Assembly: GCF_003812745.1 (NCBI RefSeq) | Contig: NZ_CP033831.1 | Coordinates: 1,240,001 to 1,304,000, forward strand | From: Serratia sp. FDAARGOS_506 | GTDB taxonomy: Bacteria > Pseudomonadota > Gammaproteobacteria > Enterobacterales > Enterobacteriaceae | Length of the DNA: 64,000 nt | Direction: 5' to 3' | Shown: positions 20,574 through 28,285 of the stretch, piece after piece | How the letters are laid out: every line of letters starts with the position of its first letter | How positions within the stretch are numbered: position 1 is the first letter of the stretch | Position numbers and translations under genes: made by a program | The notes under the pieces: generated by a model | What the model was told of the DNA's origin: nothing | The model's input: the letters and a program-made list of their open reading frames with translations, nothing else | The model's database searches: none

Positions 20574-20622
20574 GAAAATCCATTGTTGATTTTCCAAATC
20601 TCGTTATTTCTCACAAATAACG
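20574..20622. promoter_or_regulatory. Tandem perfect inverted repeats upstream of the major pilin gene
   Basis: GAAAATC-N7-GATTTTC at 20574-20594 and CGTTATTT-CTCAC-AAATAACG at 20602-20622 lie side by side about 135-180 bp before the pilin start. Their size and spacing suggest two protein dimers on one face of the DNA. The regulator is unknown; the LuxR-type and PapI-like proteins of the locus are candidates. Confidence 0.45.
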
Positions 20623-20755
20623 GATGTTGGCGTATTGCCCAGAGCAAAAGGATCTGGCTCCAACCGCACGACCGGTGACATGGCGTTGCCGCCGCCGCGG
20701 GGGATTTAGATGTGCTGTTCTTTTTATTTAAAAACTCTCTACAGGAACCTGAGAA

Positions 20756-21286
20756 ATGAAACTGAATAAATTAATGCTGGCAACCGTGATTGCTTTCGCT
20801 TCCGCATCTGTTGCGCATGCAGCACCAAATCAGGGCAGCGGTAAAGTCACCTTTACCGGCGAAATTATCGATGCGCCATGCAGCGTCGCACCGGAATCCG
20901 TTGATCAGACCGTGCCGATGGGCCAGATCAGCAGCCGTATCCTGGCCAACCAGGGCAAATCCAGCATGCAACCTTTCAGCATCGAACTGAAAGATTGCTC
21001 CATCTCCACCATGAAAAACGTCGAAGTGACCTTTACCGGCACGCCTGATCCGGTCAACAGCAAACTGCTGGCCCTGAGCGGCACCGCGACCGGCGCCGGC
21101 ATCGTGATTTACGACAACCTGCACTCCAAAGAAGTGGAACTGGGTACGGCGACTGACGGCCAGGGCCTGAACAACGGCGACAACTCGCTGAAATTCGCCG
21201 CTTACCTGCAGGGCAGCAGCGCCTCTGCCGCCGTGGTACCGGGCGACTTCACCAGCGTGGCGAACTTCACCCTGGCTTACCTGTAA
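20756..21286 (+). CDS. Major fimbrial subunit (type 1/MR/P-like pilin)
   Basis: Secreted structural pilin of 176 residues. The signal peptide ends at HAA (about residue 23). The mature protein has the usual pilin frame: GKVTFTGEIIDAPCSV with the first cysteine, a second cysteine in IELKDCSI, and the C-terminal donor/acceptor strand ending VANFTLAYL with the penultimate Tyr. It is followed by a stem-loop and four further structural genes plus usher and chaperone. It is the first gene and is separated by a stem from the rest, the classic arrangement for the most abundant subunit. Confidence 0.93.
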   Translation: MKLNKLMLATVIAFASASVAHAAPNQGSGKVTFTGEIIDAPCSVAPESVDQTVPMGQISSRILANQGKSSMQPFSIELKDCSISTMKNVEVTFTGTPDPVNSKLLALSGTATGAGIVIYDNLHSKEVELGTATDGQGLNNGDNSLKFAAYLQGSSASAAVVPGDFTSVANFTLAYL

Positions 21287-21295
21287 TACCCCATA

Positions 21296-21317
21296 GGGGA
21301 TGTCTCAGGGCATCCCC
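21296..21317 (+). terminator. Attenuating stem-loop after the major pilin gene
   Basis: GGGGATG/CATCCCC with an 8-base loop starts 10 bp after the pilin stop. There is no long T run, so partial termination or 3' protection of an abundant pilin mRNA is the more likely role. Confidence 0.5.
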
Positions 21318-21377
21318 CGCTTTATTGCATGCCGAGGATACCGGCAAGGGAACAGGGAAAGACAGGGAGACGCCAGT

Positions 21378-21929
21378 ATGACTATCCGCCTTTGCAGCCT
21401 GTTGCTCATCGCGCTCAGCGTAGGCAGCACGGCGGCGGCAGCGAAAAATCAGGGCCACGGCAAAGTCAGCCTGGGCGGCACCATCGTCGAAACGCCGTGC
21501 GGCATCGCCAGCGACAGCCTGGACCAAACCGTCGATTTTGGCCTGATCTCCATGACCGACGCCTCACAGGACGGGCAATCGGTGCTGCTCGGCAGCCGCC
21601 GCCATTTCACGATAAAACTGGTGAACTGCGAGCTGGCAAGCCAGGTGAAGCCTGACTTCGTCTATCGTGCGGCCAACGTCACGTTCGACGGCACCGCCGA
21701 CAGCCGTGATCCCTCTCTGCTCGGCGTTTACGGCGAGGCGAAGGGTGTGGCTATCGAGCTGTTGACCGATGCCGGTACCCCGATCCCGCTCGGCAGCACG
21801 ACGGCGGATTACCAGATCGTCGCCGGCGACAACACGCTGCGCTTCGGCGCGCAGTTGCGCCTGCATCCCGATAAGGCGCGAGCGGGCGGCTTCAGCTCTC
21901 TGGCCAAATTCACCCTGTCTTATCTCTAG
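21378..21929 (+). CDS. Fimbrial minor subunit, second pilin
   Basis: Exported pilin of 183 residues. The ATG at 21378 (MTIRLCSLLLIALSVGSTAAAA) gives a clean signal peptide and has GGGAGA upstream; an in-frame start at 21300 has neither. The mature chain repeats the pilin pattern: GKVSLGGTIVETPCGI, the second cysteine in IKLVNCEL, and the terminal LAKFTLSYL. It lies between major pilin and usher, the position of MrpB in Proteus MR/P fimbriae, so it may be an anchor or terminator subunit; that role is inference. Confidence 0.88.
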   Translation: MTIRLCSLLLIALSVGSTAAAAKNQGHGKVSLGGTIVETPCGIASDSLDQTVDFGLISMTDASQDGQSVLLGSRRHFTIKLVNCELASQVKPDFVYRAANVTFDGTADSRDPSLLGVYGEAKGVAIELLTDAGTPIPLGSTTADYQIVAGDNTLRFGAQLRLHPDKARAGGFSSLAKFTLSYL

Positions 21930-22000
21930 CGCCGGCGGGCGCTGCACAGCATTACAAGTTCAGGTCGCACGGATGACCTGCTATTGGGCGCGGACTTGCC

Positions 22001-24502
22001 ATGAGTGATTATGCTATGACGTCATTACTGACACGGAAACACCTACCTCTCCTCGTCATTCTATCTTTCCTCTGGGTGCGTCCGGCATTTTCCGCCACGG
22101 AATTCAATACCGACGTCCTGGATATCGGCGAGCGCAGCAAAGTGGATCTTTCGCGCTTTTCCGACGCCGACTACGTCATGCCCGGCGCTTATCTGCTGGA
22201 CATCAAGATCAACCAGAAAACGCTGCCTCAGCGCAGCATTCAGTATTTCCCGTCGCAGGATAACAAGAGCGGCAGCCAAGTGTGCCTGCCGCCTGACCTG
22301 GTGGAAAAAATGGCGCTGAAAGAAGAAGCGGCCAAAAAAGTCACCCTGTGGCACGACAACCAGTGCGCCGACATTCGCGCGATCCAGGGGGCAACCGTCT
22401 CCGATCGCATCGGTGGCGGCGTGCTGGCGATCACCATCCCGCAGGCGTGGATGAAATACTCCGATCCCGACTGGACGCCGCCCGAGCAGTGGGATGATGG
22501 CATTCCCGGCCTGCTGCTGGACTACAACCTGAGCGGTCAGCTCGGCAAGCAAAGCCACAACAACAACACCGCCCAGAACCTGAGCAGTTACGGCACGCTG
22601 GGCGCCAACCTGGGAGCCTGGCGCCTGCGCGCGGACTACCAGGCCAATTACAATCAGCAAGCCGGCGATCGCAGCACCGGTTTCGACTGGAACCAAATCT
22701 ACGCCTACCGCGCACTACCGATGCAGGCCGCCAAGCTGACGCTGGGTGAGATCTACCTGGATTCCGGGGTGTTCGACGCTTACCGCTTCACCGGCCTCAA
22801 CCTGGCCAGCGACGAGCGCATGCTGCCGCCCAATCTGCAGGGTTACGCGCCGGAAGTGCGCGGCATCGCCAAAAGCAACGCCAAGATCACCGTCTCGCAG
22901 GAAGGCCGCACGCTGTACGAAACCACCGTGCCCGCCGGTCCGTTCGTCATCCAGGATCTCAACAGCTCGGTACGCGGCAAACTGGACGTCAAGGTCGAAG
23001 AGCAGGACGGCACCGTCTCGACCTTCCAGGTGGATACCGCCACCATTCCGTACCTGACCCGGCCGGGCTACGTGCGCTACAACGTGGCGCTGGGCAAAAC
23101 CTCTGCCTACGACCACCGCACCCAGGGGCCGCTGTTTTCCGCCAGCGACTTCTCCTGGGGCCTGAGCAACGCCTGGTCACTGTATGGCGGGGCGCTGCTC
23201 GGTGGCGATTATAACGCCTGGGCGCTCGGCCTCGGCCGCGATCTGAACGTGTTAGGCGCCATGTCGGTGGACGTCACCCAGTCGATCGCCCGTCTGCCCG
23301 GCGAACCGACCGCCAGCGGCATGTCGTTCAAGCTCAACTACGCCAAACGCTTCGACGAACTGAACAGCCAGATCACCTTCGCCGGCTACCGCTTCTCGCA
23401 GCGCAAATTCATGAACATGTCGCAGTATCTGCAGGAGCGCTACGGCGACTACGACAAGAATTACAATGGCCGCCAGAAAGAGCTGTACACCATCACCGCC
23501 AGCAAAACCTTTATGGCGGAGGACAGCGCCAAGGCGATCACCGCCTATCTGACCTACTCGCACCAGACCTATTGGGACGCGCGAACCCAGGACCGTTACG
23601 GGCTGTCGACCAGCAAGCTGTTCAGCATCGGCGATATCAGCAACATTACTGCATCGCTGTCGGCTTACCGCACCTACTACCAGGGCCGCACCGACGACAG
23701 CGTGATGCTCAACTTCACCGTGCCGATCGGCGATCGCCGGCGCGTCGGCTATGCGCTGCAAACCAACAACGGCGACGTCACGCAGACCGCGTCGTACAAC
23801 GACTACAGCGATCCGGACAATACCTGGCAGGTCAGCGGCGGCTTTAATCAGTCCGGCAAATCGCTGGCGCGCGGGTACTACACCCACAACGCCTCGTTCG
23901 GCTCGCTGAACGCCAGCGCCTCTTACCAGCAGGACAGCTATTCGTCGATCGGCGGCTCGTTCCGCGGCGGCCTCACCGCCACCCGGCACGGTATCGCGGC
24001 GCACCAAAACTCGAGCAACGGCGGCAGCCGCATGATGCTCGACACCGACGGCATCGCCGGCGTGCCGATCAACAACGGCCGCGCCTACAGCAACCGCTTC
24101 GGGCTGGCGGTGATTTCCGACATCACCAGCTACTACAACACCGACACCCGCATCGACGTCAACAAACTGGCGGACGACGTTGAAGCCACCCGCGCGGTGG
24201 TGCAAGGCACGCTGACCGAAGGCGCCATCGGCTACCGCCACTTCGAGGTGGTAAAAGGCAGCAAGCTGCTGGCCACCATTCGCCTCGCGGACGGCAGCGA
24301 GCCGCCGTTCGGCGCTGCGGTGCTGAGCGAGAAAGGCCGCGAGGTCGCGGTGGTCAACGACGGTGGTTCGGTCTACCTGACCGGCGTGCAGCCGGAGGAA
24401 AAACTGGATGTCGCCTGGGAAGGCCAACGCCGCTGCCGCATCGTGATCCCGGGCGCCGCCAAGCCGCTGGACCAGCTGCTGCTACCGTGCGCCACCCTGT
24501 AA
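22001..24502 (+). CDS. Fimbrial outer-membrane usher
   Basis: Outer-membrane assembly platform of 833 residues. After a signal peptide (about 1-31) come the usher N-terminal domain (TEFNTDVLDIGERSKVDLSRFS), the barrel with the plug inserted (YRFTGLNLASDERMLPPNLQGYAPEVRGIA is a diagnostic stretch), and the C-terminal domains ending with the cysteine pair in RRCRIVIP...LLPCATL. Length is normal for the family. An in-frame ATG at 22016 is a possible alternative start. It is followed 24 bp later by its chaperone. Confidence 0.95.
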   Translation: MSDYAMTSLLTRKHLPLLVILSFLWVRPAFSATEFNTDVLDIGERSKVDLSRFSDADYVMPGAYLLDIKINQKTLPQRSIQYFPSQDNKSGSQVCLPPDLVEKMALKEEAAKKVTLWHDNQCADIRAIQGATVSDRIGGGVLAITIPQAWMKYSDPDWTPPEQWDDGIPGLLLDYNLSGQLGKQSHNNNTAQNLSSYGTLGANLGAWRLRADYQANYNQQAGDRSTGFDWNQIYAYRALPMQAAKLTLGEIYLDSGVFDAYRFTGLNLASDERMLPPNLQGYAPEVRGIAKSNAKITVSQEGRTLYETTVPAGPFVIQDLNSSVRGKLDVKVEEQDGTVSTFQVDTATIPYLTRPGYVRYNVALGKTSAYDHRTQGPLFSASDFSWGLSNAWSLYGGALLGGDYNAWALGLGRDLNVLGAMSVDVTQSIARLPGEPTASGMSFKLNYAKRFDELNSQITFAGYRFSQRKFMNMSQYLQERYGDYDKNYNGRQKELYTITASKTFMAEDSAKAITAYLTYSHQTYWDARTQDRYGLSTSKLFSIGDISNITASLSAYRTYYQGRTDDSVMLNFTVPIGDRRRVGYALQTNNGDVTQTASYNDYSDPDNTWQVSGGFNQSGKSLARGYYTHNASFGSLNASASYQQDSYSSIGGSFRGGLTATRHGIAAHQNSSNGGSRMMLDTDGIAGVPINNGRAYSNRFGLAVISDITSYYNTDTRIDVNKLADDVEATRAVVQGTLTEGAIGYRHFEVVKGSKLLATIRLADGSEPPFGAAVLSEKGREVAVVNDGGSVYLTGVQPEEKLDVAWEGQRRCRIVIPGAAKPLDQLLLPCATL

Positions 24503-24526
24503 TCCGTAACGCTGAGAAATAATGAC

Positions 24527-25273
24527 ATGAACAAACACCCGATAACGCTACTGACCGCCGCCGGCCTGGCCTTGAGCGCCGTACTGCCCACCGCCGACGC
24601 GGCGATATCGCTGGATCGCACACGCGCCGTCTATGTGAGCGACGCTAAATCGATCAGCCTGAATATCGTCAACGAAAACAAAGAGCTGCCTTTCCTGGCG
24701 CAGTCCTGGCTGGAGAACGAACAGCACCAGAAAATCACCTCGCCGCTGGTGGTGCTGCCGCCGTTGCAGCGCGTGGAACCGAGCGAACGCAGCGTGGTGC
24801 GCATCACCAAGACGCCGGAGGCGGATCGCCTGCCGCAGGATCGCGAGTCGGTGTTCTACTTCAACCTGCGCGAGATCCCGCCGAAAAGCACCAAAACCAA
24901 CGTGATGCAGCTGGCACTGCAAACGCAGATCAAGCTGTTCTACCGGCCGAAGGCCATCGTCGCGCCCAAGGGCGAAGTGTGGCAGGAAAAGCTGGTATTC
25001 CGTAAAAGCGGCGGCGCCGTCACCGTCGACAACCCGACGCCGTTTTACATCACCCTGACCGGCATGACGCGGCAGACGCAAAAACAGGGCGGCGGCGCGA
25101 TCGGCGGCTTCCAACCGCTGATGCTGAAGCCGAAGTCCAGCGAAAGCCTCAAGCTGCATGACACCGGCATGAACAGCTTCGTCATCACCTACATCAACGA
25201 CTACGGCGGCCACCCCGAACTGCGCTTCGCCTGCAACGGCAGCGTTTGCACCGCCGTGCCCGAGAAAAAATAA
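24527..25273 (+). CDS. Periplasmic pilus-assembly chaperone
   Basis: Immunoglobulin-like chaperone of 248 residues that caps pilins before usher delivery. The signal peptide ends at ADA (about 25). Domain 1 carries the substrate-anchoring basic residues (RTRAVY near the start and SVVRITKTP) and the alternating hydrophobic G1-strand region followed by ESVFYFNLREIPPKS, the family signature. Domain 2 ends with a cysteine pair (FACNGSVCTAV). It has FGS-type loop length by eye. It is located directly after the usher. Confidence 0.95.
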   Translation: MNKHPITLLTAAGLALSAVLPTADAAISLDRTRAVYVSDAKSISLNIVNENKELPFLAQSWLENEQHQKITSPLVVLPPLQRVEPSERSVVRITKTPEADRLPQDRESVFYFNLREIPPKSTKTNVMQLALQTQIKLFYRPKAIVAPKGEVWQEKLVFRKSGGAVTVDNPTPFYITLTGMTRQTQKQGGGAIGGFQPLMLKPKSSESLKLHDTGMNSFVITYINDYGGHPELRFACNGSVCTAVPEKK

Positions 25274-25284
25274 GGAGGTCCAGC

Positions 25285-25896
25285 ATGGCTGAATTCACCG
25301 ATCGACTGCGCCCGCTGCTGCTCGGCGCCCTGCTGTGCGGCGGCAGCGCGATGGCGGCAACGCCGCTGGGCGTGATCGAAGGCACCACCGGCACCGTCAG
25401 TTTTCACGGCGGCCTGCTCAGCTCCCCCTGTAGCCTGACGCCGGATAGCCGGGAGCAGGCCGTCGATCTGGGCGACGTCAGCGCACGCGACTTCCGAAAC
25501 GCCGGCGATCGCAGCGCGCCGGTGCGTTTTCGCCTCTCGTTCCGCAACTGCCTGCTGGGCGCGCGCGCGCTGGCGGATAACCCGGCCGGCCCACGTAACG
25601 GCGACGCCGGCCGCCTTTACCTACAGGGTGAACAGGCCGCTACGCTGGTCTTTCTCGGCGAAAGCGACGTCGACAATCCGTCGCTGCTGAAGCTGAACGG
25701 CGGCGTACGAGGCATCGGCCTGCGGCTGCAAGACCAGCAGGGCCAAGCGCTGGAACTGAACCAGCGCAGCCGCCCCTACATTCTGCAACCCGGTAGCAAC
25801 ACCCTCTGGTTCAGCGCCAGCGTGGAATCCACCCAGCGAGCAGTGATGGCTGCCGGGTTCGCCGCCGTGGCGCACATTCAGGTGATTTACCTGTGA
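25285..25896 (+). CDS. Fimbrial minor subunit, third pilin
   Basis: Exported pilin-like protein of 203 residues. A near-perfect AAGGAGGT precedes the ATG at 25285 (MAEFTDRLRP...), which gives a signal peptide ending near AMA. The mature protein shows GTVSFHGGLLSSPCSL, a second cysteine in FRNCLLG, and the terminal strand VAHIQVIYL. Compared with the other pilins it has about 25 extra residues in the middle (ADNPAGPRNGDAGRLY), suggesting an adaptor with a specialised loop. It sits between the chaperone and the putative adhesin. Confidence 0.85.
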   Translation: MAEFTDRLRPLLLGALLCGGSAMAATPLGVIEGTTGTVSFHGGLLSSPCSLTPDSREQAVDLGDVSARDFRNAGDRSAPVRFRLSFRNCLLGARALADNPAGPRNGDAGRLYLQGEQAATLVFLGESDVDNPSLLKLNGGVRGIGLRLQDQQGQALELNQRSRPYILQPGSNTLWFSASVESTQRAVMAAGFAAVAHIQVIYL

Positions 25897-25910
25897 GGCT
25901 CGAGAACGCG

Positions 25911-26915
25911 ATGAAAATGCAACTGACCAAACTTTGCCTGCCGCTGGCGATCGCGCTGGCGGCTCCCGCCGCCTGGGCCAACGGCTACGTCACGCCGGAC
26001 GGCGGGGCGAAACCGTTCTATATCGATCTGAATCAAAGCAACATCACCAACCAGGTAGGGTTCACCAAAGTGTTCCCCTATTCATTAGGCGGCACCTATA
26101 CCGGCAAGGCTTACTGCAACACGCCGATCCCCAAAAGCCCGCACTTTTACAAGTCGGATTCGGCGCTCCCCCCATCCAGTTACGGCAACGGCTTCTTGCA
26201 GCTGAACGACTTCCTGGATTTAAAAGCCGAGGTGTGGATCGCCGGCTATAAGAAGGCCTATGTCACCGTGCCTTTTTACAACGAATCCAACGAGTACCCC
26301 AATCACAGCTGTACGCCGCCCTATGTGCAGGTCAACAACTATGAAAGCGGCTCCAAAGGCCGCATCACCTTCCGGGTGCGCAAAAAAATCATCAACGGCG
26401 TCGAGATTAACGATCGGCAGATCATCGAGATGTTCGGCCGCCTGGGCTCGACCGACGGCGGTTTCGGGCCCAACCCGATGGCGCAGGTGTTTATCCAATC
26501 CGCGATCCTCTACGTACCGGATAAGTGTGTGGTGAACGAAGGCCAGCTGATCAACGTGGAGTTCGGCGAGATCGGCGGCAGCGATCTTAACGGTTCGAAC
26601 TACCCGCAAAGCATTCCGGTGCGCTTCCAATGCGAAGGCGGCAGCTTTGAGGACGGCACGCTGAACATCAAACTGGCGGTCTCAGGCTCGGCGGCCTCTT
26701 TCAATAACGAGGTATTCAAAACCGACAAGAACGATCTCGGCATCCGGCTGACGCACAACGGCCAACCGGTCATCCCGAATGAATTTTATCCGGTGCCGAA
26801 CATTGGCAACGGCGGTTCCTGGAACCTGGTGGCGGCACCGTTCGCCAACGGCGGCGCAGAGATTGGCGAAGGGGAATTCAACGCATCGGCCACCATCGTG
26901 GCGGCATTCCAGTAA
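25911..26915 (+). CDS. Putative two-domain fimbrial tip adhesin
   Basis: Exported protein of 334 residues, about twice pilin size. The signal peptide MKMQLTKLCLPLAIALAAPA ends at AWA. The N-terminal part (about 25-195) is unlike pilins, rich in Tyr/Asn and with two cysteines (AYCNTPIP and NHSCTPPY), as in receptor-binding domains. The C-terminal part (about 196-334) is pilin-like, with DKCVVNEGQLINVEFGEI, VRFQCEGG and the closing strand NASATIVAAFQ. That layout is typical of tip adhesins such as FimH, but the receptor is unknown. The ATG at 25911 gives a clean signal peptide; a GTG at 25893 overlapping the previous stop is the alternative. Confidence 0.75.
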   Translation: MKMQLTKLCLPLAIALAAPAAWANGYVTPDGGAKPFYIDLNQSNITNQVGFTKVFPYSLGGTYTGKAYCNTPIPKSPHFYKSDSALPPSSYGNGFLQLNDFLDLKAEVWIAGYKKAYVTVPFYNESNEYPNHSCTPPYVQVNNYESGSKGRITFRVRKKIINGVEINDRQIIEMFGRLGSTDGGFGPNPMAQVFIQSAILYVPDKCVVNEGQLINVEFGEIGGSDLNGSNYPQSIPVRFQCEGGSFEDGTLNIKLAVSGSAASFNNEVFKTDKNDLGIRLTHNGQPVIPNEFYPVPNIGNGGSWNLVAAPFANGGAEIGEGEFNASATIVAAFQ

Positions 26916-26933
26916 TCGAGGGAGGAACGAAAA

Positions 26934-27473
26934 ATGCGTCTACGCGCTTTAGCGCTGCTGAGCTGTGCGCCCTGGTGGTTTGCCGTCATGCCGGCGACGG
27001 CGAACACCGAGCTTATCGGCGCGCCGGTGCAGTTCCACGGCACCGTGGTGAGCCGCCCGTGCAATATCGAGCCGCAGTCCGCCGATCAGTTGGTGGAGAT
27101 GGGGACGGTGATCGTCAAAACTCTGTACCGCTACGGCCACACCACGCCGGTGCCGTTCAGCATCAAGCTGACCGACTGCAAGACCACGGTATTCAAATCC
27201 GTCAGCGTGACCTTCAGCGGCACCGAAGACGGAGAGCTGCCGGGCAAACTGGCGATCAACAACGGCGCGAATGGCGCCGCCATCGCCTTGTTCGATCATC
27301 AGGGTGCAGATATCGACCTGAATAAGGCCACCAGTACGGTCACGCTGCAAAACGGCCCCAACAGCCTGAATTTCACCGCCTATGTGCAGGGGCGGCCGAG
27401 TGCGATTCAGAACCAAAGTATTACCGAAGGCGAATTCACTTCCGTCGCCAATTTTGTGCTGGCGTACCAATAA
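26934..27473 (+). CDS. Fimbrial minor subunit, fourth pilin
   Basis: Exported pilin of 179 residues with a signal peptide ending near TANT, then VQFHGTVVSRPCNI with the first cysteine, IKLTDCKT with the second, and the terminal strand VANFVLAYQ. It closely follows the pattern of the major pilin and is the last structural gene, 18 bp after the putative adhesin, so it could be an adaptor joining tip to shaft. The start ATG at 26934 follows GGAGG. Confidence 0.87.
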   Translation: MRLRALALLSCAPWWFAVMPATANTELIGAPVQFHGTVVSRPCNIEPQSADQLVEMGTVIVKTLYRYGHTTPVPFSIKLTDCKTTVFKSVSVTFSGTEDGELPGKLAINNGANGAAIALFDHQGADIDLNKATSTVTLQNGPNSLNFTAYVQGRPSAIQNQSITEGEFTSVANFVLAYQ

Positions 27474-27582
27474 GCCCCGCACCATCCCAGGGAAATCAGG
27501 AAAACGACCGGCGCACCATCGCCGGCGATTGGCCGTCACCGTTCGCTCCGCTGCGGTGCTGCGGCCTTTTAAGGAGTCACCC

Positions 27583-28206
27583 ATGCCAGATATTCGCTTC
27601 ACGCTGTTCGACAGCGATAACTTCTACCAGCAGGGGCTGCGTCTGCTGATGCAGGACTATCTGCACTCCCTGAACGAATGCCAGCGTCTGTATCCGCAGT
27701 TCTCACCGCTGGCGCTTCAGGCGCTGGATAACATCGAAATCGTGTTCCGCACGCCGGAAGAGCGCTGGGGCTGCGCCAGCTGCTATCAGAGCCCCTACGG
27801 CATCCCGCGCCAGCGGCAGCTGACCCTGCTGATCCTCGACGACACGACTCAGCAACAGGTGAAAAACCTGTCGCCGCTGTTCAGCATTCATCGGCGCGAT
27901 TCGGCCTATGCCATTCGCCTCAAGCTGCAGATGGCGTTGGAAAAATTCATCCAACATCCGTGGATGGCGGTACACACCGCCGGCATGTGGAAATGCCAGT
28001 CCTGCCGCATCGCCGCACTCAGCCACTGCGAAAAAAAAGTGCTGGGGTTGATGAGCAGCGGCATGTCCGCCTGCAGCATCGCCGGCCTGCTGCAGCGCAG
28101 CCAGAAAACCATCAGCGCCCACAAGCGTTCGGCGATGCGCAAGTTGAACGTGCGCAAAAACAGTGAGTTGAATAAGGTACTGCTGAATCAACGGGGGCTG
28201 AGCTGA
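27583..28206 (+). CDS. LuxR-family regulator at the end of the fimbrial operon
   Basis: Protein of 207 residues with a C-terminal GerE/LuxR helix-turn-helix (about 150-205; LSHCEKKVLGLMSSGMSACSIAGLLQRSQKTISAHKRSAMRKL). The N-terminal part begins IRFTLFDSDNFYQQGLRLLMQDYL, which resembles the start of a receiver domain but lacks a clear phosphorylation Asp and K-P pair, so it is probably not a classical response regulator. Cysteines (GCASCY and WKCQSCR) are notable. The ATG at 27583 follows AAGGAG. It probably regulates these fimbriae or motility, like other cluster-terminal regulators; inference from position. Confidence 0.75.
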   Translation: MPDIRFTLFDSDNFYQQGLRLLMQDYLHSLNECQRLYPQFSPLALQALDNIEIVFRTPEERWGCASCYQSPYGIPRQRQLTLLILDDTTQQQVKNLSPLFSIHRRDSAYAIRLKLQMALEKFIQHPWMAVHTAGMWKCQSCRIAALSHCEKKVLGLMSSGMSACSIAGLLQRSQKTISAHKRSAMRKLNVRKNSELNKVLLNQRGLS

Positions 28207-28285
28207 ACGACAACAGGCTCGCGAGTGACACGAAAGTGGTTTACTCTGAATACTCATTTTCGCACTATAAAACGAGCCGGAATGC

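Larger units (their letters stand above)
19999..20755. promoter_or_regulatory. AT-rich divergent control region of the fimbrial locus
   Basis: Seven hundred and fifty-seven bases without a convincing gene and much richer in A/T than the surroundings. Visible signals are a 14-bp palindrome at 20069-20082, GATC sites at 20171, 20357, 20418 and 20651, and two adjacent perfect inverted repeats at 20574-20622. With a PapI-family regulator next door, Lrp/Dam-type or H-NS control is likely; that is inference. A 64-codon minus-strand frame at 20311-20505 has no family resemblance and is probably chance in AT-rich DNA. Confidence 0.6.

Noticed and set aside
19999-20755. An MR/P-type invertible promoter
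   Set aside because: No recombinase gene is in the window and I found no matching pair of long inverted repeats flanking a promoter. The short perfect repeats are too small and too close.
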